Shown here: in pieces, positions 27,584-33,975 of the stretch
Layout: every line of letters begins with the position of its first letter
Position numbering within the stretch: the stretch's first letter is position 1
Assembly (NCBI RefSeq): GCF_020381325.1
Contig: NZ_JAGSPI010000005.1
Location: 186,001 to 250,000, forward strand
DNA from: Providencia vermicola
GTDB lineage: Bacteria; Pseudomonadota; Gammaproteobacteria; Enterobacterales; Enterobacteriaceae
DNA length: 64,000 nt
Direction: 5' to 3'
Made by a program: the position numbers and the translations under genes
Notes under the pieces: model-generated
Told to the model about the DNA's origin: nothing
Databases searched by the model: none
The model's input: the letters and a program-made list of their open reading frames with translations, nothing else

Positions 27584-28345
27584 ATGCCTTGGACGTTTTC
27601 CCATCCTGCGGTGGTTTTTCCCATTAAACAGGCCAAATATTTTCGCTGGTTAAGTCTGCCCGCACTTATTTTAGGTAGCTTGAGCCCAGATTTATTCTAT
27701 TCGTTGACGTGGTACCACGCTGCATCAGTGGCACATGACTCTATTGGCTGGTTTTATACTGGGTTACCGCTATGTATATTAGTTTATTGGCTAACGCAAA
27801 AAATGGCACCAGTACTGAATAGAATAAGCCCTTTTATTATTCACACTATAAATGCACCATCTGTTCGACAAGGGTTAATTGTTGTTATTTCCTTGTATAT
27901 CGGGGCATTAACTCATATTGTTTGGGACAGTTTTACGCATGAATCTGGGGCATTTGTCCGGGAAATCTCATTTTTGCAAATGAAATTATTTACGATGTCT
28001 GATAGCCAAGAAATTGCTTTTTATAAATTATTACAGCACATTGGCTCGGTGGGCGGTTTAGCCTACCTGTGTTATCAATACTTTCAATTTCATCGTACGC
28101 AGCCCCATGAAATTAAAATCGAAAACAATAAAAAGTTAAAGCGATTAATCGTGCTTGGTGGCCTTGCATGCATATTGACGCTACCTTTGGCCTATTGGTT
28201 AACGCCAAAGGCAAATGGCTTTAGTTTCAATCGGTTTGTTTATTTAGAGTTAACGCTAACGGTTCCTGTATTTTTGATCATCGTATTGATCTTCGCATTT
28301 AGGCTCAATGTCCTATATCAACAAAATAGGGTGGATAGCGATTAG
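27584..28345 (+). CDS. DUF4184 family membrane protein
   Basis: A 253-residue integral membrane protein beginning MPWTFSHPAVVFPI, the standard opening of the DUF4184 family. It keeps the LGSLSPDLFY and HIVWDSFTHESG motifs. These histidines and aspartates recall membrane metal-dependent hydrolases of the YdjM type, but no activity is proven. Six or so hydrophobic spans are visible. The ribosome binding site is weak. Its stop overlaps the stop of the convergent TetR-type gene by four bases. Confidence 0.8.
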   Translation: MPWTFSHPAVVFPIKQAKYFRWLSLPALILGSLSPDLFYSLTWYHAASVAHDSIGWFYTGLPLCILVYWLTQKMAPVLNRISPFIIHTINAPSVRQGLIVVISLYIGALTHIVWDSFTHESGAFVREISFLQMKLFTMSDSQEIAFYKLLQHIGSVGGLAYLCYQYFQFHRTQPHEIKIENNKKLKRLIVLGGLACILTLPLAYWLTPKANGFSFNRFVYLELTLTVPVFLIIVLIFAFRLNVLYQQNRVDSD

Positions 28346-28923
28346 TTTTTTCGTAACCCATCAATAATTTTATCAATCGAATGAATGCTTTGTTGTAAGC
28401 GTTCTTGGCTATTGGCTTGAGAAATCCAATAAGCCGATTCGGCAAGTCCACCATTGATTAAAAAGGCTAGGGCACGAGTATTAACATTGCTAATAATTTG
28501 CTTGCTCATTAATTCTTGTAACAAGAGATCGACTTGCTCAGTACATTTAAGGTTTGATTTTGCAAGGTCTTCAGCAACAACGGATTTGGCATCTCGTAAG
28601 ATAATCTGTTGATAGTCAGGTTCTAACGCCATTTCTAAATAGGCATGACAGCGTAGGCGGAAGTTATTCCAAAGGTCAGTGGAATTGGCAGAAATTTTTT
28701 GTAATCGGCCATTCATTTGGTTATCAATTTGTTCGACAACAGCTGTAAATAAGCCTTTTTTATCGCCAAAATGATGATAAAGGGCACCTCGCGTTAAATC
28801 AACGCTTGCCGCAATTTCATCCATGGAAGTTGCAGCAAACCCCAAACGGCTAAAATGTTCCCGTGCCGTGGTTAATAAAATCTCGCGGGTCTCTTCCATT
28901 TGAGCTTGAGTTCTTCTTGCCAT
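28342..28923 (-). CDS. TetR/AcrR-family regulator
   Basis: A 193-residue TetR-family repressor. The N-terminal helix-turn-helix reads FAATSMDEIAASVDLTRGALYHHFGDKKGLF, a near-consensus sequence. The C-terminal domain would bind the inducer. AGAGG precedes the ATG at 28923; six extra residues upstream are possible but unsupported. It is divergent from an MFS transporter, and the 109 bp between them hold two strong palindromes. Repression of the transporter and of itself, released by a transported compound, is the expected arrangement. Confidence 0.88.
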   Translation of the reverse strand: MARRTQAQMEETREILLTTAREHFSRLGFAATSMDEIAASVDLTRGALYHHFGDKKGLFTAVVEQIDNQMNGRLQKISANSTDLWNNFRLRCHAYLEMALEPDYQQIILRDAKSVVAEDLAKSNLKCTEQVDLLLQELMSKQIISNVNTRALAFLINGGLAESAYWISQANSQERLQQSIHSIDKIIDGLRKN

Positions 28924-28957
28924 AAAACCTCTTACAAACACTGAATATAGTTATTTA

Positions 28958-28972
28958 CATACACTGTGTATG
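28958..28972. promoter_or_regulatory. Probable TetR operator 1
   Basis: CATACACTGTGTATG, a perfect 15-bp palindrome with 7-bp arms, 35 bp before the TetR-type gene. Its CATAC half-site is shared with the larger palindrome 32 bp away (centre to centre). Confidence 0.7.
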
Positions 28973-28983
28973 ATTATATCATC

Positions 28984-29010
28984 ATTATACATACTCGTTG
29001 TATGTATAAT
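28984..29010. promoter_or_regulatory. Probable TetR operator 2 (perfect 11-bp arms)
   Basis: ATTATACATAC, spacer TCGTT, GTATGTATAAT. The arms are perfect over 11 bp. The site lies 22 bp before the MFS start. The ATACAT/ATGTAT half-sites are similar to the AcrR operator of E. coli. Confidence 0.75.
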
Positions 29011-29032
29011 GAATTTATCACATGGAGCTTAC

Positions 29033-30253
29033 ATGCTAAGTCGCTATCAAGAACTCTTTCACGCTGAAGGAAGCCAACGCTTTGTTGTTGCAGGGTTACT
29101 GGCTCGTCTAGCGTTACCGATGATGGGCATCGGGATTATCACTATGCTGGCACAATTAAGGGATAGCTATACTTTAGCAGGGTTAATATCGGCAACGTTT
29201 GTACTTACTTACGCATTATTATCACCACAAATTTCCCGATTAGTTGATAAATTAGGGCAGTATCGCGTGTTACCCGTGGTCACGCTTATTAGTTTATCTG
29301 GGGTTTTGTTGCTCGTCGCAACAACGTGGTTTGCATTGCCCGATGCTGGGTTATTTATTGGTGCATTTTTAGCAGGTGCCATGCCCAGCATGTCTGCCAT
29401 GATTAGGGCACGGTGGACGGCATTGTATAAAGGTCAGCCCATTTTACAAACGGCTTATTCCCTTGAAACTGTTTTTGATGATGCGACATTTATTGCAGGG
29501 CCTCCACTGTCTGTGGGATTGACGGTTGTTTTGTTTCCACAAGCGGGCTTATTGGTTGCCGCTGTTTTATTGTTGTTGGGTGTGATACTCCTAGTACAAC
29601 AACGTAGTACGGAACCCAATGTTGTCGTACATGAAACCTTATCACCGAAGCAAAAGCCGATTTTGTCGATGATAAGCTTACAACTGCTGATCGCATTAAT
29701 GATTGCATTAGGGATCATTGTTGGGTCAGTGGACATCTTAAGTGTCACACTCGCGCAGTTACAACAACAACCTGCGGCGGCAAGCGTAGTCTTGTCAGCT
29801 TATGCCATTGGTTCTTGTGCAATGGGGCTTGTTTTCGGGGCGCTCAATCTGAAAATATCGTTACCGCGTTTACTGGTTATTAGCGGGTTAATGACATTCT
29901 TATCTATTGTACCGATGTGGTGGGTGAGCGGCGTTTATTCCCTTGCAATTGTGGTGTTTATTTCAGGTTTATTCTTTGCACCAACAATGATTATTGCGAT
30001 GTCATTGGTGGAAAATATCGTTCCACTAAATCGGTTAACAGAAGGGATGACTTGGTTACTCGCTGGGCTAAACATTGGTGTGGCTATTGGTGCCATGATG
30101 ACGGGGAAAATGGTTGATACTTATGGGCTGAACGCAGGGTTTCTCGTGGCAATTGTTGGGGGCACTTTGGTCGTGTTGTCCACCGCATTAAGTTACGTCC
30201 AACTCAATGTGCGACAAAAAATGACGAAAACGTGTGAAACCGAGTGCCTATAG
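29033..30253 (+). CDS. MFS efflux transporter
   Basis: A 406-residue major facilitator with about twelve membrane segments. The loop between segments 2 and 3 reads LSPQISRLVDKLGQYRVLP, matching the MFS signature. GGAG lies five bases before the ATG at 29033; an upstream start would translate the operators. Divergent from a TetR regulator, it is probably an inducible exporter. The substrate is unknown. The GNAT gene follows 46 bp later. Confidence 0.85.
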   Translation: MLSRYQELFHAEGSQRFVVAGLLARLALPMMGIGIITMLAQLRDSYTLAGLISATFVLTYALLSPQISRLVDKLGQYRVLPVVTLISLSGVLLLVATTWFALPDAGLFIGAFLAGAMPSMSAMIRARWTALYKGQPILQTAYSLETVFDDATFIAGPPLSVGLTVVLFPQAGLLVAAVLLLLGVILLVQQRSTEPNVVVHETLSPKQKPILSMISLQLLIALMIALGIIVGSVDILSVTLAQLQQQPAAASVVLSAYAIGSCAMGLVFGALNLKISLPRLLVISGLMTFLSIVPMWWVSGVYSLAIVVFISGLFFAPTMIIAMSLVENIVPLNRLTEGMTWLLAGLNIGVAIGAMMTGKMVDTYGLNAGFLVAIVGGTLVVLSTALSYVQLNVRQKMTKTCETECL

Positions 30254-30299
30254 TACTAAAATTTTAATAAAATAAGTTTAAACAATAAGAGGTTATAAA

Positions 30300-30791
30300 A
30301 TGCACAAGCCAATATTTAGGCAAGCAACACTTGATGATATCGATACGTGCTTCGCGATTGAAATTGAATCGTATGAAGGCGATGAGGCAGCGACAAAAGA
30401 AAAAATCGCAACACGTATAGCACAGTATCCTCAAGGTTTTTTATGCATGGAAGTGGCTGGTGAAATCGTTGGCTTCATAAATGCTGGATGTGCGTGGGAT
30501 GTGGTGATGTCCGATGAAGAATTTAAAGAGCTTATCGGTCATGATGCACAGGCTCCGAATGTGGTCATTATGTCTGTTGTGGTTCACCCAAACCATCAAG
30601 GAAAGGGTTATTCATCCATGTTGATGACCGAATTTATTGCATTAATGCGAAAAAATAACAAAGAAACTATTCATCTAATGTGCAAAGAACGTCATGTGGA
30701 TCTGTACAAACATTTTGGCTACCAATATGTCAAACCTTCTGAGTCAGATCACGGTGGAATGACATGGCATGAAATGGTCATGGTGCTTTAG
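30300..30791 (+). CDS. GNAT-family N-acetyltransferase
   Basis: A 163-residue acetyltransferase. The acetyl-CoA binding motif is VVVHPNHQGKGYSSMLM (pattern Q-x-x-G-x-G). The N-terminal part (FRQATLDDIDTCFAIE) is the normal first strand and helix, and HFGYQYVKPSES fits the C-terminal region. The overall pattern resembles arylalkylamine/polyamine-type GNATs, but the substrate is unknown. AGAGG precedes the ATG. It follows the MFS gene closely and could be transcribed with it. Confidence 0.87.
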   Translation: MHKPIFRQATLDDIDTCFAIEIESYEGDEAATKEKIATRIAQYPQGFLCMEVAGEIVGFINAGCAWDVVMSDEEFKELIGHDAQAPNVVIMSVVVHPNHQGKGYSSMLMTEFIALMRKNNKETIHLMCKERHVDLYKHFGYQYVKPSESDHGGMTWHEMVMVL

Positions 30792-30960
30792 CTATCAAAT
30801 GAGAACCAAGTTTATTTCAGATTAATTGTTAATATTATCCGTGATAAGCTTGGTTGATATAACTTTAAATTAAACCCTACCAAAATCACTTCAGTGCTTT
30901 TTCTTGCCGTTATCGTGTTATGATATATCCATAACATACCGCTAAGTTTTGGATAATATA

Positions 30961-31419
30961 ATGGAAATATGGGTTGATGCGGATGCGTGTCCTAAGGTTA
31001 TCAAAGAAGTTTTATATCGCGCAGCTGACAGAGAAAATGTGCAAATTACATTTGTTGCCAACCAACGCTTGTCAGTTCCGCCATCTCGTTTTTTAAAAAC
31101 CTTACAGGTTCCTGCGGGCTTTGATGTCGCAGATAATGAAATCGTTCACCGCGCCCAAAAAGGGGATTTAGTGATTACTGCAGATATTCCCCTTGCTGCC
31201 GAAGTGATGGAAAAGGGGGCTTCTGCATTGAACCCTCGCGGCGAGCGTTACAGCGATGCGACTATTCGCGAACGTCTGAATATTCGTGATTTTATGGATA
31301 CGATGCGGGCAAGTGGTGTACAAACAGGAGGCCCTGCAAGCTTAAATCAACGGGATCGCCAACAGTTTGCAAATGAATTAGATAAATGGCTATTGCAACG
31401 AAAAAAATCGTTAAGCTAA
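30961..31419 (+). CDS. yaiI: YaiI/YqxD family protein (DUF188)
   Basis: A 152-residue protein, the same length as E. coli YaiI, beginning [21 protein letters not shown]. Other family blocks are present: [34 protein letters not shown] and [15 protein letters not shown]. The conserved aspartates (D-A-D near the start, D in DIPLA) resemble PIN-like nucleases, but the biochemical role is unproven. An upstream TTG at 30949 would add four residues; the ATG at 30961 matches the family start. Confidence 0.92.
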   Translation: MEIWVDADACPKVIKEVLYRAADRENVQITFVANQRLSVPPSRFLKTLQVPAGFDVADNEIVHRAQKGDLVITADIPLAAEVMEKGASALNPRGERYSDATIRERLNIRDFMDTMRASGVQTGGPASLNQRDRQQFANELDKWLLQRKKSLS

Positions 31420-31536
31420 TCATATTTGATATCGACTAAATACCCTGATTTTGCGCAGTAAATCTGTATTTTAAAATAGAGTTGATAATAATTTCGTGTC
31501 TATAATAGAAAACCCTAAATTTTCGAAGACAAAATT

Positions 31537-32181
31537 ATGGATCCGTTACATAGCATTATTATCACTCTATTTTTATTTATACTGACGTTTTTTAATCCTG
31601 GTGCCAATTTATTTATTGTTGTTCAAACTACGCTTAGCTCAGGAAAAAAAGCAGGGCTGACTTGCGGTTATGGCGTCGTTTTAGGCAATGCCATCTATTC
31701 AGGGTTAGGATTATTTGGGCTTGTGACCTTAATGTCTGAATTTGGTGTTTTGTTTTCGTTAATTAAAATACTTGGCGGGTTATATTTACTGTATTACGCG
31801 ATTAGCGTTTTTAAAAATAAAACCCAACTAACTTTATCCACTGAGAATACGACTGAATACTTCCCTAAAGGTGTATATTTTCGCCGTGGCTTAATTTCGG
31901 ATCTTTCGAACCCGCAAACTGTATTGTTCTTCATGAGTATTTTCTCAACCACTATTTCCCCCTCAACGCCGCTATGGACAAAGCTGGTGATCTGGTTGGG
32001 GATTGTGTTGGCTTCATTGATATGGCGGATTATTCTCTGCCAAACATTTTCTCTTTCATCGGTTAGACGGCGCTATTCCCGTATTCATAAAGTGGTTGGG
32101 AAAGTGGTCGGGTTGATTTTAGGTACATTGGCAACAAGACTTATCTATCAAGGTGTTACAGAAATAATCATTAAAAAGTAG
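31537..32181 (+). CDS. LysE/RhtC-family amino acid exporter
   Basis: A 214-residue inner-membrane protein with about six membrane segments. LFILTFFNPGANLFIVVQTTLSSGKKAGLTCGYGVVLG is the LysE/Rht signature region, and RRGLISDLSNPQTVLFFMSIF is the second conserved block. Members export amino acids or similar small molecules. There is no adjacent LysR-type regulator. The substrate is unknown. Confidence 0.87.
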   Translation: MDPLHSIIITLFLFILTFFNPGANLFIVVQTTLSSGKKAGLTCGYGVVLGNAIYSGLGLFGLVTLMSEFGVLFSLIKILGGLYLLYYAISVFKNKTQLTLSTENTTEYFPKGVYFRRGLISDLSNPQTVLFFMSIFSTTISPSTPLWTKLVIWLGIVLASLIWRIILCQTFSLSSVRRRYSRIHKVVGKVVGLILGTLATRLIYQGVTEIIIKK

Positions 32182-32212
32182 GCGGTGGGCTTCATTTGAC
32201 TTCGTCTTATTG

Positions 32213-32239
32213 TTGCAATTACAATCATTGTAAATGCAA
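32213..32239. promoter_or_regulatory. 27-bp operator-like palindrome upstream of the truncated AceE-like gene
   Basis: A 27-bp inverted repeat centred on 32226, with a perfect core TTACAATCATTGTAA, one mismatch, and outer TTGCAA half-sites. It ends 20 bases before the start at 32260. The TTGCAA half-site recurs around the MarR gene at 33342-33779 and upstream of the full AceE-like gene. Confidence 0.65.
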
Positions 32240-32259
32240 TTAAATAAGGCGAAGTACTA

Positions 32260-33303
32260 ATGCTTATCCAATCAATGAAAATGCCTATGGCAACGGCACA
32301 AACTCAAGCAGCAGCGAGTTTATGTTTACAACATATTAATCAGGTAGCTACTGATTACGCTAATCTACCAAGTTCTCCAGCAAGTTTGCTCCATAAAGCG
32401 ATTAAACATATCGGCGATACTAAACATAAGAACGCTGCTATTTGGGTTATTAACCAAAACAGCGTTACGGGGCAGCAAGAAACGGCATGGCCAATTTGGT
32501 TTAATAGCCAAGAAACCTATGAAAAGCCCCTGTTTTATTTTGTGAATACTCCCTTAATTGAGCAGTTAAGTGCACTTGAGACAGAAACAAACCATAAAGG
32601 GATTTTTCTCAACTGCATCGATACAGGTGAAAGTTATTTACCCAAAGGCGTTTATCCGTGGTTTCCATTGAAATTGGCCTCGATGGAAAATTGGCTAGCT
32701 TATGATATTGCGAATGCACAAGAAGCTGCAGCGATTGCCCAGCAAGCGTTAACACAGCTGTACTTAAATGGTAATAAGTTATTGGTGTATATGGCATTAC
32801 ACAGTGTGCATCAAACAACCGAACCTTTATCTGAAGACGAAGCAATAGCTGCATTTAAAGGTATGTACCCGTTATCACGCAGTGTGCCAAAAATTGATAT
32901 TCAATTGTGCGGTGCGGGTAAATCACTCGAAAGAGTTAAACTGGCAGCTCAATTATTGAAAACACAATGGGGCATTGAGTCTGCTGTGTGGAGTTGCCCA
33001 AGTTATACTCGGTTGGCGTTTGATGCGAAACAGCAGTTTGCTTCTTCTCACCTTAACCGCTGTCTAGGTAATGCCAAAGTACCCGTCATTGCTGTAACGG
33101 ATTACTCACACCATATCGCTAAGCAGATAAAACCATTTATACCACGAGGATTTATGGCGCTGGGCTCTGACTCTATCGATAAAAATGGCATTATTTATCC
33201 ATCAGTAAATTGGATTGTGTTGTGTGCATTGAAACAACTTTATGAGGCAAATCAGATCTCTGTCGCCATGTATGAAGAAGCGATTGAAAAGCTAACCTAT
33301 TAG
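32260..33303 (+). CDS. Truncated AceE-like protein lacking the cofactor-binding half (probable pseudoenzyme)
   Basis: A 347-residue protein that corresponds to the C-terminal part of homodimeric pyruvate dehydrogenase E1. VPVIAVTDYSHHIAKQIKPFI aligns with GPLVVATDYMKIVGDQIKPYV of the full AceE-like protein encoded 0.7 kb downstream, and GFMALGSDSIDKN aligns with KFISLGTDGFGRSD. The first 200 residues match the pyrimidine-binding domain only loosely, and the TPP-binding residues (E in GINE, the HDDGHSH histidines) are missing. The TPP phosphate/metal-binding domain is absent. The frame is intact and well preceded (AAGGCG before ATG, operator upstream), so this looks like a maintained non-catalytic protein and not debris. 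A regulatory or dimer-forming partner is possible. Function unknown. Confidence 0.75.
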   Translation: MLIQSMKMPMATAQTQAAASLCLQHINQVATDYANLPSSPASLLHKAIKHIGDTKHKNAAIWVINQNSVTGQQETAWPIWFNSQETYEKPLFYFVNTPLIEQLSALETETNHKGIFLNCIDTGESYLPKGVYPWFPLKLASMENWLAYDIANAQEAAAIAQQALTQLYLNGNKLLVYMALHSVHQTTEPLSEDEAIAAFKGMYPLSRSVPKIDIQLCGAGKSLERVKLAAQLLKTQWGIESAVWSCPSYTRLAFDAKQQFASSHLNRCLGNAKVPVIAVTDYSHHIAKQIKPFIPRGFMALGSDSIDKNGIIYPSVNWIVLCALKQLYEANQISVAMYEEAIEKLTY

Positions 33304-33306
33304 ACT

Positions 33307-33334
33307 ATCGCGGTATCGTGAATTATACCGCGAT
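33307..33334. terminator. Hairpin between convergent genes
   Basis: ATCGCGGTAT, loop CGTGAATT, ATACCGCGAT: a perfect ten-base stem between the truncated AceE-like gene and the convergent MarR gene. There is no clean T run, so termination is uncertain. Confidence 0.5.
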
Positions 33335-33341
33335 GTTTGCG

Positions 33342-33779
33342 TTAATCTTTTGCGCTCAAGGCTGCCTTATCAAGGGCATTGGCAAAATCGTTGATTTCAG
33401 CTTCGCTAAATTGATTGAGAAAATGTGTTTTAACCACTTCTCGGTAGATCTCCCACATCTGTTTGCGAAGCTGTTTGCCTTTTTCCGTAATTGTGGCAAA
33501 AGATGCTCTTCTGTCATCATCTGAACGAGAGCGAATGACGAGCGCTTCCTTTTCTAAACGGTCAATTAAACGCGTTAGATTATAACGTTCAATCACCACG
33601 ACATCTGCCAATTCATGCATTCGACGTGTTCCATTTTCACCACTTTCCAAGCCCCATAGAACATCATACCACGCATAAATAGGTAATTTTGCTTCGGAAA
33701 GTTTAGCTTCAATTTTTCTGATGATGATCCGATGTGCGCGGACAAAGGAAAACCACAAATCCGCTTGTTGAGTTTTCAT
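33342..33779 (-). CDS. MarR-family transcriptional regulator
   Basis: A 145-residue winged-helix regulator (150 if the ATG at 33794 is used). YAWYDVLWGLESGENGTRRMHELADVVVIERYNLTRLIDRLEKEALVIRSRSDDDRRAS covers the DNA-binding domain and the wing with its DDRR motif. The start at 33779 is chosen because AAAAGG lies four bases upstream; the upstream ATG has no such site. It sits between two AceE-like genes. Palindromes built from TTGCAA half-sites lie before its own start, before the full AceE-like gene and before the truncated one, so it probably controls all three. Confidence 0.85.
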   Translation of the reverse strand: MKTQQADLWFSFVRAHRIIIRKIEAKLSEAKLPIYAWYDVLWGLESGENGTRRMHELADVVVIERYNLTRLIDRLEKEALVIRSRSDDDRRASFATITEKGKQLRKQMWEIYREVVKTHFLNQFSEAEINDFANALDKAALSAKD

Positions 33780-33807
33780 ATGGCCTTTTTTCATTAAAGG
33801 GAGTTAG

Positions 33808-33819
33808 TTGCAATTGCAA
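33808..33819. promoter_or_regulatory. TTGCAA palindrome 1 in the MarR/AceE-like intergenic region
   Basis: TTGCAATTGCAA, a perfect 12-bp palindrome, 28 bases before the preferred MarR start. Probable autoregulatory operator. Confidence 0.6.
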
Positions 33820-33850
33820 TTATAAAAGGATAAAGTCTTTTTTACTAATA

Positions 33851-33862
33851 TTGCATATGCAA
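33851..33862. promoter_or_regulatory. TTGCAA palindrome 2 in the MarR/AceE-like intergenic region
   Basis: TTGCATATGCAA, a perfect 12-bp palindrome with the same outer half-site as palindrome 1 and the site upstream of the truncated AceE-like gene. Confidence 0.6.
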
Positions 33863-33897
33863 CTATACCGTAGGTTATGATAGTGATCGCAACTATA

Positions 33898-33910
33898 GCA
33901 ATTGCAATTA
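33898..33910. promoter_or_regulatory. TTGCAA-type half-sites close to the AceE-like promoter
   Basis: GCAATTGCAATTA, with a perfect GCAATTGC core, about 66 bases before the AceE-like start. It is the weakest member of the set. Confidence 0.45.
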
Positions 33911-33975
33911 AAAGGTCAGTATTCCAGTTTGAGACGTAAACCTGCCCTGATGGGAAAGTAGATTTGGGAGAAAGT

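Noticed and set aside
30805-30860. Distant inverted repeat AACCAAG ... CTTGGTT between the GNAT and yaiI genes
   Set aside because: The arms are only seven bases and about 40 bases apart, which is expected by chance in AT-rich DNA.
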